From Conidiobolus incongruus B7586 (lineage: Eukaryota; Entomophthoromycota; Entomophthoromycetes; Entomophthorales; Conidiobolaceae), in the NCBI GenBank assembly GCA_000697335.1, contig JNEM01011614.1, positions 1-20,742 of the forward strand: a stretch of 20,742 nt of DNA, in the 5' to 3' direction. The notes under the pieces are model-generated. The model did not search any database, was not told where the DNA came from, and was given only the letters and a program-made list of their open reading frames with translations. The stretch's first letter is position 1; each line of letters starts with the position of its first letter. Both the position numbers and the translations under genes were made by a program. Positions 1 to 10,320 of this stretch are shown in pieces.

Positions 1-916
1 AAATTAAAAAATAATTATTTTTTAATATTTAGAATAATATCAAAAATAAATATCAATTAATTAATATAAATTATGATATGTTTCCTATATAAATAAAAAA
101 CAAATATTAAAATCTATTTAATAAGTTTAATAATAATATTGGTTTTTAATTCAAATTTAGATTTTTTTATAATAATTGCTATTTTATTTTAATTATTTTT
201 TCCAAATATTATATAAGAATGTATTAAATATAATATTAATTAAAGAATTTATGATAGCTTAGGTCTTAAAATAACTCAAATTATAGCCTTACTTATATTA
301 ATTTTATTTTTTTTTAAAACTTTCTGGCTAATGTCAAAAAATTCTAAATAAAACCAATATTCTTTATCTAATGAGATAAAATTATAAATAGTTTATTATT
401 AGTTATATTGCTTTTATCTAAATTTATAATATAGAAATTCATATATATTTTTTCTATAATATTATTATTAATTAAAGATTTTCAAGGTTGATAATTTATT
501 ATAATTTTTTTATCTATGAAAAAATATAACTTATTATTTTTATATATAATTTAATTTTTGAAAATTTATAATTGATAATATTAATCTTAATTTTAAATAA
601 GAAAAAACTTAGATTTTTTATTGAATATATTTTATTTAATTATTCAAAAAGAAAAATATAAGAATATTCCCTTGTTTAATTTATAGCTATTGAAAAAATT
701 AATTTTAATTTATTAAATATAAATAAAATTTAGAAAAAAATTCATTATATTTCCAAAAAGAAAAAAATATATTAAATATTCTATAAAAAGATGACTATAA
801 TAATGAAATTTTTGTATTAATATTAATCTTAATGATTTTAATTAATATTTAGACCTAATTCCTTATCATTATTCATTTTAATTATATATTTCTTAAAATC
901 TAATATAAAGATTTAT
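1..916. other. AT-rich intergenic DNA, no gene seen
   Basis: Extremely AT-rich sequence with no open frame of useful length and no tRNA-like fold that I can see. Some stretches translate to lysine/isoleucine-rich strings with many stops, as expected for such composition or for very old decayed repeats. Nothing here can be assigned to a family. Confidence 0.6.
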
Positions 917-934
917 GATTATTATTAATATTGG

Positions 935-965
<31 letters not shown>

Positions 966-969
966 ATTG

Positions 970-1039
<70 letters not shown>
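917..1039. repeat. ATT trinucleotide microsatellite
   Basis: Tandem ATT/TAT repeats. The block from 971 to 1039 is an uninterrupted run of about 23 units. The preceding part is broken by two copies of AATATTGG (927-934 and 963-970) spaced 36 bp apart, so the array also carries a higher-order duplication. On the minus strand it reads as a long polyisoleucine frame, which is a by-product of the repeat and not a protein. Confidence 0.95.
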
Positions 1040-1040
<1 letters not shown>

Positions 1041-1341
1041 ATTGAAAATATATAAGGTAATATTATAAAAAGTAACCTCAACTTTATAATTATTTTCATT
1101 CTATTTAATTAATATATTCAAAAAATCATTTTCACCATAAGATATAGAAAATTATAGAGTTGAGCAATTTAAATATACTAATTAAAAATTAGTTTAATTG
1201 GAAATTTTTCACTCTTATATTTAAAGCTCAAATGATAAATACAGAGTATAAATAAGAGAGTAATTATATAGTTATAACTGTATTTTGTTGTTAAAGATGA
1301 AATGATATTTTATTGTTTTAAGCTTACTTATTCCAATATAG

Positions 1342-1521
1342 GCCATTCCTATTAAAAAAGATGGAGGCAGTGAGAGATGTGTAGTGGATGAAGATGCACA
1401 AATGGGACTTTGAACTGAAGTCAAACATATAAATAAGAGATTAATAGATGATATAAAAGATCTAATTAAACTGAATCGATCCCAAGAAACTGACTTTAAG
1501 ACTGACATCAAGGAAAGGTGA
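1342..1521 (+). pseudogene. Short coding-like fragment, unknown origin
   Basis: A stretch of higher GC than its surroundings reads on the plus strand as about 59 codons, interrupted once. It includes a charged, amphipathic segment with the pieces KRLIDDIKDLIKLNR and QETDFKTDIKER. It is directly preceded by an acceptor-like ATATAG. I do not recognise the family. It could be a relic exon of a lost gene, a fragment of a mobile element, or chance. No start codon, promoter or neighbouring exon could be tied to it. The overlapping minus-strand frame (1272-1535) is probably a shadow. Confidence 0.3.
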
Positions 1522-1539
1522 TAGTAAAGGTTCATTAAA

Positions 1540-2328
1540 GTTTGTAAATCCTCGAAATTTTGTTAAAATTTTTTTGAACTATAGTCACTGATATCTAATA
1601 TTTTCAATTTAATAATATAAATCATTTAACAATTTTTTAATAAACTTACAATATATAACTATTTCAAAATATTTGATGATATTATAAAATTTAAAAAAAA
1701 ACTTAATAAAATTATAAACTAATATCAACAAGAAAACCTTAGAAATAATACAGTCAATTTCAATTTTTTCCAAATTTTTATTTAACAAATAATCTATCTA
1801 TTTCATCACAAAACAATTATTATTTTATATCATAATTTATTATTAAAAAAATTTTCAATTAGTAATAAAAGTTGAAAATATATTCAAATTGAAGGATAAT
1901 TATAAGCAATTATCATATTGTTCATATTATAAAAAAATTATAACATATATTAATTTCATATTATGTAATGAATTGTAATATATTCACATATATATTGTAT
2001 ATTAGAAAACGTTATGAATTATTTTTTATTAAATATCAGTTTAAACCCACTGCCTATAATGATATATTGAATTGATTTATTATAAATTGAATTTATTGAA
2101 ACCTTTGATATAATATATTTTCAATCAAACATTATTATTTATGAGTTATTCAAAAATCACAAAACTATTCTCTGTATATTTATTTTACAACCGATTAATC
2201 AAAGTTATCAAACAATCTAATATATATTTTGAATAAATATAATTTATAAATGTAAATTTGAACAATGTTTTATCTAATTTTAAAATTTGCTCAATTTATT
2301 GCAAATTTACCATATGGGTTTATTATTT
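1540..2328. other. AT-rich intergenic DNA downstream of the SDR gene
   Basis: About 790 bp of AT-rich DNA between the coding-like fragment and the 3' end of the minus-strand SDR gene. I see no open frame, RNA gene or clear repeat. The right end presumably contains the 3' UTR and poly(A) region of the SDR gene. Confidence 0.6.
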
Positions 2329-3221
2329 TCAAAATTGAACGTCCCAATTCACATATTTGCCATTTTGGTCTTCTGGAATAACACTGGTGACCATTTTGGC
2401 AATGGCGGCTCCTGGGATGCTGGGATGCAATAATTCGTTATTATCCTTGAGATCTTGGAATCGCTTGTACATTTGAGCGGACATGGCATTGGAACCTAAG
2501 AAAAGTTAATTCACTGTGGATTTAGATAAAAATGATGAGTTATTAATTACCCATTTCTCTGACTTGGGTTTGCATCTCAGTATCTACCACACCAGGACGG
2601 ACTGCTAAAGTGCGGAGGTTGGGATGTTCCAAAGCGAGTAAAGCTCCTAACATGTTAAGAGCGGCTTTGGTTAAGCAGTAAGAGCCCCATCCTTGGTAGG
2701 CGCTAGTAGCAGCACCTGAGCTGATGAGGATGATATTGCCGTTATCCAATACGAGGTGTGGTAAAACTTTTTGAGTCAAATCAATCACAGAAAATAAATT
2801 GATGTCAAAAGCTCTAATATAATGGTATTAATGGAGATATTTTTATATGGTAGTAATATTTCTTACTTTTTGATATCATTCAAATCAGTCTTCGCCAAAG
2901 TTTCAACAGGGCCCAAAACACTAATAAATAATGAGATAATCAATTCACAAGATTAAAGTATATTAAGTACCCAGCATTATGGACAATCCCCTTGATGGAT
3001 CCCCACTTGGCGGCGACATCTACCACCTTTTGATTCACTTCACTATTGGTGATATCTCCAGCGACAAATTGAAAGTTAGATTGACCTAATCTCTGCTGTA
3101 TTTCAGTTAACAGGGGTTCAGATCTGGCAAGACCGACCACTTTCCCCCCAAGTTTAATAATCTCTTCAACGATTGCCAGTCCGATACCTTTGGAAGCACC
3201 TGTGACGATGAAAACACTCAT
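2329..3221 (-). CDS. Classical short-chain dehydrogenase/reductase (Irc24/benzil reductase-like)
   Basis: Predicted NAD(P)(H)-dependent oxidoreductase of 244 aa, the usual size of a single-domain classical SDR. The four exons are 3221-2971, 2920-2867, 2813-2551 and 2495-2329, with GTA...AG introns of 50, 53 and 55 nt; all joins keep frame. Visible motifs are the cofactor loop TGASKGIG (residues 7-14), HNAG (81-84, across the first splice), the helix asparagine in INLF (about 107), catalytic Ser134 in ISSGAA, and Tyr147-x3-Lys151 in YCLTK. The Ser-to-Tyr spacing of 13 is typical. RPGVVDTEM (174-182) follows the active site. The NAG, YxxxK and RPGxVDTxM set resembles yeast Irc24/YIR036C and benzil or sepiapterin reductase-like enzymes. 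The substrate cannot be read from sequence. No signal peptide or membrane segment is seen, so it is probably cytosolic. The start is the first ATG, directly before the Rossmann strand. Confidence 0.93.
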
Positions 3222-3972
3222 GTTTGAATTTTGATTATTTTGAATTAGTTGAGGTTGATTGGGAATTTATAGGGATTTAAAAGTGTTACATCATTATTAT
3301 TTACCAATGAAATAATTATGGGAAATTTAATTAACTATTAGTTTCCTGAAAGTATATAATTATAAAAAAATAATTATAATATTTTTTTCCTGATAGTATT
3401 ATATATATATATAATTGAACGATTGTCTGAAATATATTTTTAATTATTATTTGATATATTAAGATTATTCATATTGGTATGATTAAATATAATAAAAAAT
3501 TAACCTAAAATTTATTCATTAAATTTGAAATCAAAAAATATACATAATTAATTTTATCCAAATATCAAATAACTAATGTTTAAACAGTAGGCAAGTTAAA
3601 TTTAAAATTAATCATTATTTTTGTATATATATTAATACTAAAATATTCCAAACTAAATCTAAAATTATCATAAATAAAGTAAGCTTGGAATTGATTGCAT
3701 CTTTTTAACTAAATTAAATTAAATTTGATTTTGTTGATGAATCAACAAATTTAGCAGTCGGAGAGTTTTTAAATTTATTCCAATATTAATTAGATATATT
3801 ATGAGGTTTGAGAATTATTTTATTTAAGTTTTTTTTATAATCGGTTTTTTGTTATTTTTATTAATTGAATATTTTAAAGGATATAATTTATATTTTTCTG
3901 TAATTATTTGAATTATTCTTAAATTAATATAATTTTTATTGATATTTTTTCACCAATTATAATATATCATTC
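3222..3972. promoter_or_regulatory. Divergent promoter region of the SDR and chitin synthase genes
   Basis: A 751-bp AT-rich spacer between two divergently transcribed genes must hold both 5' regions. Recognisable candidates are a CCAAT pentamer near 3304 (plus strand) and a near-perfect palindrome at 3730-3749. TATA-like strings are everywhere in DNA this AT-rich and are not informative. No open frame lies inside. Confidence 0.6.
3730..3749. promoter_or_regulatory. 9-bp-arm inverted repeat upstream of the chitin synthase gene
   Basis: The arms TTTGTTGAT and ATCAACAAA are perfect reverse complements separated by two bases, about 224 bp before the chitin synthase ATG. This could bind a dimeric regulator or form a hairpin. 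A chance palindrome is possible, although the arms are not pure A/T. Confidence 0.3.
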
Positions 3973-6900
3973 ATGTCTAATAATATTCCAAGTCCAGATA
4001 ATTCTGATGATTTTTATATTCAGGAGGAAGAATCCATGCTGGATTTGACCGATGAAATTTTTTTGGAGGATTGTATCGATAATGCAGGACCCAATACCCA
4101 CTCAACGCCGAATCCGAAAGAAATCAAAACGAATGGGCAGGATCCTAACGACAGTATGTTCAGGCCAGCTGGTGGGGGATTGGAGCCGATTATGGAGGTG
4201 CCCAGCTCGCTGGAGAGGCCGACACAGAGTGTGGGCAAGTTTCCCACCACGTTCGGTAGTCAACCACCGAGATATGACGACACAGGGATAGAGAATAGTG
4301 AGTTGATAAGACCTTCAATCAGCCTTTTGGAGCCGATTCCGTCCACTTCCAAGTATAGTTTGGAGAGTACCAGTCAGATAAGGGTGGCTATGGACTTTGA
4401 GGATGATAGTATGTTGAATGATGGACCCAAGCAAGGTAATTATACAATCATTTAATTTAAACATTTTATTCACTGGATTTAGACCATCCAGAAATGGTGC
4501 ACACCAAAGGACTATTAAGTGAATCCGACTTACCTCCGAGATCGACATCTTTATCGAAAAAGAGCAAGAGTTTAAGACCACCACCCGAGGATATTTTCAA
4601 AACGAAATCTGTGAACAGATTGGATCAAAGCTTGGCTAAAGTCATGGATGCTTTCGACCCTCCGGAATATACGGAAAGTCCGGTATACTATAATGACGAT
4701 GAAGATAATCCATTACAGGATATGATTGATGATCCCGAATCGCCCGTGGAAACGAATGCGGAAGATTTGGTAAGTCAATTGTTTTACCATTTAGAGGCGC
4801 ACGATCTCAACGGCTTGCAGAGGGTTTATTGTAGGAAGGATATGGATTTAAATGGGTATTGCGACAGTCAAGGCTTTACACTGCTGCAGAGGTGTTGTAT
4901 GGATCCTGCTCTCCCAATTTCTATATTGAATTGGGTGCTAAGTTTGAGTGGAATTGATGTGAATAATCAGGATGCGGCGGGCGAGACTCCGCTGTATAAG
5001 TCTTGTTTGAGAGGTTCTTTGGACCAGGTAGATCGTTTGTTGTACCATAAGGCAGATCCTTTTATTGCTACAAAACTGTTGCAAACTCCATTAATGGCTG
5101 CTGCATCTGGAGGTCATACTGAAGTATGTCGGAGACTATTGATTAACTATCAGACACAGTCCCCAGGTCCTCAAACTACAACAGGTGCATCCATGCAAAC
5201 ATATCTGGACTTCAAAGATCACACCGGAAAGACTGCTCTCTTGCTAGCTTCATTCCAAGGTCACAGCGAAACAGTTAAATTGCTATTAGATTTCCGAGCA
5301 GGTATCAATATTGCCGACATTCACGGTTGGACATCTCTGATGATGGCATCATTTTCAGGCCATGCGGATGTTGTTGATTTACTACTACAAGCTAGAGCAG
5401 ACCCCAATGCCACAGCCAAACGAGGGCAAACTGCACTGAGTTTAGCAAAGCAAAATGGCCACGCAGAAGTGATACAAATTCTCCAAATGGGAAGTAAAGC
5501 ACATCGAAAAGGTCACCAGAAGCAATTAAGTCGTGGACAGCCATTCCCAGATTTGAATAGTTTGCAATTACCTACACCAGCTTATCATCCCACCGAGCTT
5601 TACTCAAAGAGGCCTTCGATGCCAAATGATTTGGGTAGTACCGACCCCTATCCTTGTCCCTTGCCAGATAATTGGGAAGAGGAAGATACTATGGATGATT
5701 TTGCCGATGTCAGTTTGGAGGAGCCGTTAATTGAGAAGAAAGAGGATTTATCCGATCTTAAAGCACCGTCGTACACTTCTACTTTAAATAGACAGAATAC
5801 TCTGAGAGCAAGAAAAGCTAGAAAGGGATCCATCAATAGCTCAATTGACCCATTCTCAGGCAACGGTGCTATCCAAGGGAACCAACCCGTTCCATTCAGC
5901 AACTTGAGCAAACCTATCGACGACGAGCCCAAATGGTATCACTTCGGACTGAATCCCCAATCCAGATGGGAATTGTTTTCGCAAGTAGTGACATTCTGCT
6001 GCTTCAGCTGGGCCCTTAAAAAATTCGGCAATTTAACAGATCCCAAAATCCAGCAAGCTTGGCGTGAAAAGGTGGCATTGTGCGTGATTATTGCTCTGAT
6101 TTCGGCAATGTTGGGCTTCTTGACATTTGGGTTCGCTAGTTTAATTTGTAAGAAAAAGGTACCAATCTTTGTGGACTGGGTTGCCAGAGATTATGGATCA
6201 CGATCCAGCGGCAAAAAACTGATGATAGTACGAGGTCAGTTATACGATGTGGGACTGTACTTCCCATTGGGCGGCCATCGTCCAATCCTACCCCTTCAGG
6301 ACGAAGATTTAGACGAAATTATCCAACCATTATATGGCCACGACATTTCACACTTCTTCCCCCCAGATTCGAGCGGCTCAACGTGCGAATTCTGGCCGGA
6401 GGACCACAAGAAGAATCCGTGCAAAAAACTGGAAAAGATGGGCAATGATACAAAACTGCACTGTCACATCAGTACTCAGAGCTGGACCGCACTCAAAAGT
6501 TTGGCAATGAACGATTACGTCGCTTACAGTTGGCAGAACATCACTTCGCCATGGGATCAAAATGCCAAGTATTTCGTGTATAATGACAAGGTGTATAGTC
6601 TCACCGAATATTTCAGCGACGAGAACGAAGACCACTACTTCAAAGAATGGGACCCGATCCTACAAAGCTTTATAGGGAGGGATGCTACCAAGGATATTTT
6701 ACGGAATTCTGCACTCAAAAAGTTGGTGCCGTGCTTTGACGAGCAATTGATTGTCGGCAAATTAGATGGAACTACTACCGGTTGCTTTATTGCTAACTTG
6801 GTTATGATATGCAGTACTGTGATATTGTTGACTATGACTTTGATCAAATTTTTGGCGGCTGTGGCTTTCGATTGGTTTTTGAGCTGGAAGTTGGGTAAGA

Positions 6901-9038
6901 TTAGCAGTAAGAAGAGGGATAAGGATACGTTGAGTCACGTTTTATTATTGGTTACATGTTATTCCGAAGGGTTGGAATCGGTTAAGGGTACTTTGGATAG
7001 TTTAGCATTGTCTGATTATGACGATATGCACAAACTGTTGTTCGTCATTGCTGATGGTGATATTACGGGATCGGGTAATGAAAAGAGCACGCCTCAAATC
7101 CTTCTCGATCTTATGGAACCTTTCGATCTTAAAGCACCTGCTCCAAAGCCGAAATCATACGTTGCAATCGGAGATGGCCTTAAACAACATAACATGGCTC
7201 AAGTACACATAGGTTATTATAATATTTTGGATCACAGAGTACCTTATATGTTAATTATCAAATGTGGATTACCTTACGAGAGAGTGCAACCCAAGGCTGG
7301 TAATCGAGGTAAACGAGACTCACAATTGATTTTGATGCATTGGTTGACAGCTATCTGCTTCAACGAACCCATGAGTCCCTTGCATTACGATATGTTCGAA
7401 AAGGTGCGTCAACTAGTGGGAGTCACACCTGACAGATATGAATTGGTATTAATGGTGGATGCCGATACGAGAGTATTGCCAGATGCTTTGGGTATTATGG
7501 TAGCTGCTATGGAGCGCGATCCATTAGTTATGGGCTTGTGCGGTGAGACGCAAATAGCTAATAAGCGGGATACCTGGGTCACTCGAATACAAGTGTACGA
7601 ATACTATATCAGTCATCATTTGGGTAAAGCTTTCGAATCGATCTTCGGTGGTGTCACATGTCTTCCGGGTTGCTTCTGTATGTATCGCGTTAAAGCTCAG
7701 AACAAAGATGGTTACAATGTCCCAGTCTTAGCAAATCCAGATATTGTTACCAATTACTCATCAAACGACGTAAGTACATTACATAAGAAGAATTTATTAC
7801 TGTTGGGTGAAGACCGTTACCTAACTACTCTAATGATGCGAGCTTTTCCCAATCGCAAAATGATTTACGTGCCTAGAGCTATATGCAAAACCGTAGTTCC
7901 AGATGAATTTAGCGTATTGCTATCCCAAAGACGTCGATGGATCAATTCCACCATTCACAATCTGCTGGAATTAGTGCTTGTTCCTGAATTGTGTGGTATT
8001 TTCTGTTGTTCAATGCAATTTGTCATTCTGTTGGAATTAATTGGTACTGTAGTGCTACCTGCAAGTATGTGCTTTACCATTTATCTCATTATTGCTGCGT
8101 GTATGGGTCAGGATGTATTACTGCCATTGGCAATGATGGCGGGTGCCTATTTACTCCAAGCTGTTCTCATCCTGACAACTACCAAGAAGGTGTCATATGT
8201 CATGTGGATGGGAGTGTTCATTCTTGCACTCCCCATCTGGAATTTAGTCTTACCAGCGTACGCATTCTGGCGATTCGACGATTTTAGCTGGGGAGCTACC
8301 AGAAAGATTGACGGCCCCGACACAGGTCACGGAGAAGGCGGTCACGGGGACAAGAACTCGCAAAACCAAGGACCAGAAAGCATTCCATTTCGCAAATGGG
8401 CCGAGTGGCACGAATTGACACTGATGAAACGTAGCAAACGCCAAGCTATGAAAGAAGCGCAAAAAGCCAAAATGATCCAGGAGCAGAACCGTCTGATCCA
8501 ATCTAAGATGGAGGACGATCTCAACATGCAGAAGAATATCATGGACAATTTGGAGAAATTACAGTCAAAAACCCCACCACCATCATCAGGATCGGAAGAG
8601 ACGTTGAACGAGCACACTCTCGATATGCAACTGAGCAAAGATTTGGAAAATTTTGTTTCTCCAGTTATTGAAGAATTTGACAAATTCAACCAAGTACAAT
8701 GGGATACATTACATGATAAACTGCTGGAGGAAGAGGTTGACAAATCAGGTATTGTAGATGAAAACCAACCTTTGAAACATCTACCAGAAGTGTTTAAACC
8801 GGTAACTACGGGACGTCCATTACCTAAGGTTGGGCCTAGAAAGAATAACACTATTCAGAATCCAAACCAGAATTACCATAACAAGAATCCTTTCAATACA
8901 GTGTTCAAAGATCCTGGTACGTTGAATGGTGATATTACAATGCAAGAAGATCTGAGCTTTGGTAGGAGTTTTGGCAAGGGACGCACTTTGCCAACACCTC
9001 CTGTCAAACGTAGGAATGATCATGGCTGGAATCAATAA
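3973..9038 (+). CDS. Ankyrin-repeat class IV (Chs3-type) chitin synthase
   Basis: Membrane glycosyltransferase of family GT2 that polymerises N-acetylglucosamine from UDP-GlcNAc into cell-wall chitin. Exon 1 is 3973-4435 and exon 2 is 4483-9038, with a 47-nt GTAATT...AG intron; the product is 1672 aa against 1165 for yeast Chs3. Order: an acidic disordered N-terminus; five to seven ankyrin repeats (about 246-491), including GKTALLLASFQGHSETVKLLL and GWTSLMMASFSGHADVVDLLL; a linker; two hydrophobic segments (about 652-709); a cytochrome b5-like region (about 711-783) with RGQLYDV and HDISHFF; a further membrane segment (about 921-953); the GT2 core (about 970-1323); and a C-terminal membrane cluster (about 1320-1418). 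Core motifs are VDADT (Asp1147/Asp1149), GEDRYLTT (Asp1265 candidate base) and QRRRW (1303-1307). INST after QRRRW and the downstream helices are typical of class IV. A charged, coiled-coil-like segment (about 1470-1516) and a Pro/Asn-rich tail end the protein. The ankyrin block is unusual for this class; all domains from the repeats onward share one exon. Confidence 0.96.
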
Positions 9039-9371
9039 CATATCAATTGATAGATTTGTTTAGGATTTTATAGTTTTTTATAACATATAATTTATATAAT
9101 TATTAATAATTATTAATAAATACTTTATTACAGTATTAACTTATGAATTTCACCAAAAAATTAATTAATAAAATATTAAATTCATTAATATACCTCGTTT
9201 TTAATAATATAATAGTTAATATTAACCCCATAGCATCAATTTTATATAACCATTAATATTTTTGAAGGTTTTTTGTAAACCATCAAATTGACACATATAT
9301 CATTTTTATTTGTTGCAATATTTTATCATTTGAAATTTAAAATTCTCCTTCTAATCAATTCCAAAAATTAA

Positions 9372-9376
9372 CCAAT
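9372..9376 (+). promoter_or_regulatory. CCAAT box upstream of SPC2
   Basis: The string ACCAATCACA holds CCAATCA, the form preferred by the fungal HAP/CCAAT-binding complex, about 160 bp before the SPC2 ATG. The position is typical, but this is one short motif. Confidence 0.35.
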
Positions 9377-9455
9377 CACAATACCATTACGTAGCAGATT
9401 TCAATCTAAAATCCATCCAAACATCGATTCAATGAATGAGTTCCCTTCAATTCAA

Positions 9456-9463
9456 TATAAATA
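9456..9463 (+). promoter_or_regulatory. TATA-box candidate of SPC2
   Basis: TATAAATA lies 75-82 bp before the SPC2 start codon, in a locally less AT-rich stretch. It matches the canonical TATAWAWR consensus. Chance occurrence is likely in such AT-rich DNA. Confidence 0.35.
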
Positions 9464-9537
9464 CTACTTACATCTACTACAATATTCAGTTTATTTTTTA
9501 TTAATTAAAATACTTTTAACATAAATAGTATATAATC

Positions 9538-10255
9538 ATGAATAACTCTACCACCAATCCAGATATTATTGCTAATAGCAGACGTTCCGAACCCATTGAC
9601 CGTTACAATATTAAAGAGTTGAAGACTGCTATGACTGAAGGCATTGCCAGAGTAATTAAATAATTCATCATCATCAATTTTTATTAATTTGGTCTAGTAT
9701 TTTAATTCCGATTTGAAATTAACTGAAGACCACACCTTTATAGACCGCCATTTAATATTGGGCTACCTGAGTGCTATTATTGCCGGAGGTACGTTTTATT
9801 ATAGTTGGGGTCGTGATTTTCAAGAGCATAGAGATATTGCTATGGTAGCTTCCGTTTTGTAAATAGAACATATTTTTCATGATTTTGAATTGTTGTGACT
9901 TATGAATTATATAGGTATTTCATTTTGACAAGTTTGATGATGTACCAGAGTTACTTTATCCAAGGGGATATTGTTTATATGAATAAGGCGAAACCTGGAC
10001 AAGTAACGATTATCTAGTTCAAATTTCCAATTTTTTATTAATGTAAGAATTTAGGATTTTTTCAAAGTCAAGGGTAAAGCCTTTTTAAAGGAATACCAAC
10101 CCTACTACACCCTAACCATTGAACTCGAGGGCAAGACCCAGAGTGAAACGTTCCACCTCGGAGAAGTTTTCGATGACAAGGGACGATTGGTATTCGGTCC
10201 ATTGGATGAAAAATTGAAGAATTTAATTCAAAAGTTGAAATCTTTGAAAGAATAA
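9538..10255 (+). CDS. SPC2: Signal peptidase complex subunit 2
   Basis: Non-catalytic subunit of the ER signal peptidase complex, which trims signal peptides of secreted and membrane proteins. It supports the complex and its contact with the Sec61 translocon. Four exons, 9538-9651, 9698-9858, 9915-10002 and 10055-10255, are joined over GTA...AG introns of 46, 56 and 52 nt to give 187 aa, in the family range of roughly 180-225. The frame is maintained at each join. Seen: a short polar N-terminus; YNIKELKTAMTEGIAR before the first membrane helix; two closely spaced membrane segments (about 57-74 and 85-107) with a short loop, the SPC25/SPCS2 hairpin; then a soluble domain with DFFKVKGKAF, YYTLTIELEG and SETFHLGEVFDDKGRLVF, and a C-terminal lysine-rich helix. 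The first ATG is used. It is convergent with the next gene, 65 bp between stops. Confidence 0.9.
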
Positions 10256-10320
10256 ATAGTCGATAAATTGATCTTTATTAATATAAATAATAATCATTAT
10301 AGAATACATTTATTTCTGTA

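Larger units (their letters stand above)
9039..9537. other. Intergenic region: 3' end of chitin synthase and SPC2 promoter
   Basis: About 500 bp with no open frame. An AATAAA at 9115-9120 lies 77 nt after the chitin synthase stop and may serve in polyadenylation, though such strings are common here. The right part rises slightly in GC and carries the CCAAT and TATA candidates listed separately. Confidence 0.55.

Noticed and set aside
480-850. Lysine/isoleucine-rich broken translations that faintly recall a mobile-element polymerase region
   Set aside because: Low-complexity AT-rich sequence gives such strings by chance; no diagnostic motif could be identified.
917-1039. CRISPR-like or centromeric tandem array
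   Set aside because: Simple trinucleotide repetition without spacers or long units, and the organism is eukaryotic.
893-1099. 68-codon minus-strand frame rich in isoleucine
   Set aside because: It is the translation of the ATT microsatellite and carries no protein-like complexity.
8342-8851. 169-codon minus-strand frame opposite the chitin synthase tail
   Set aside because: It lies fully inside the chitin synthase exon and its serine/cysteine-rich product is a typical shadow frame.
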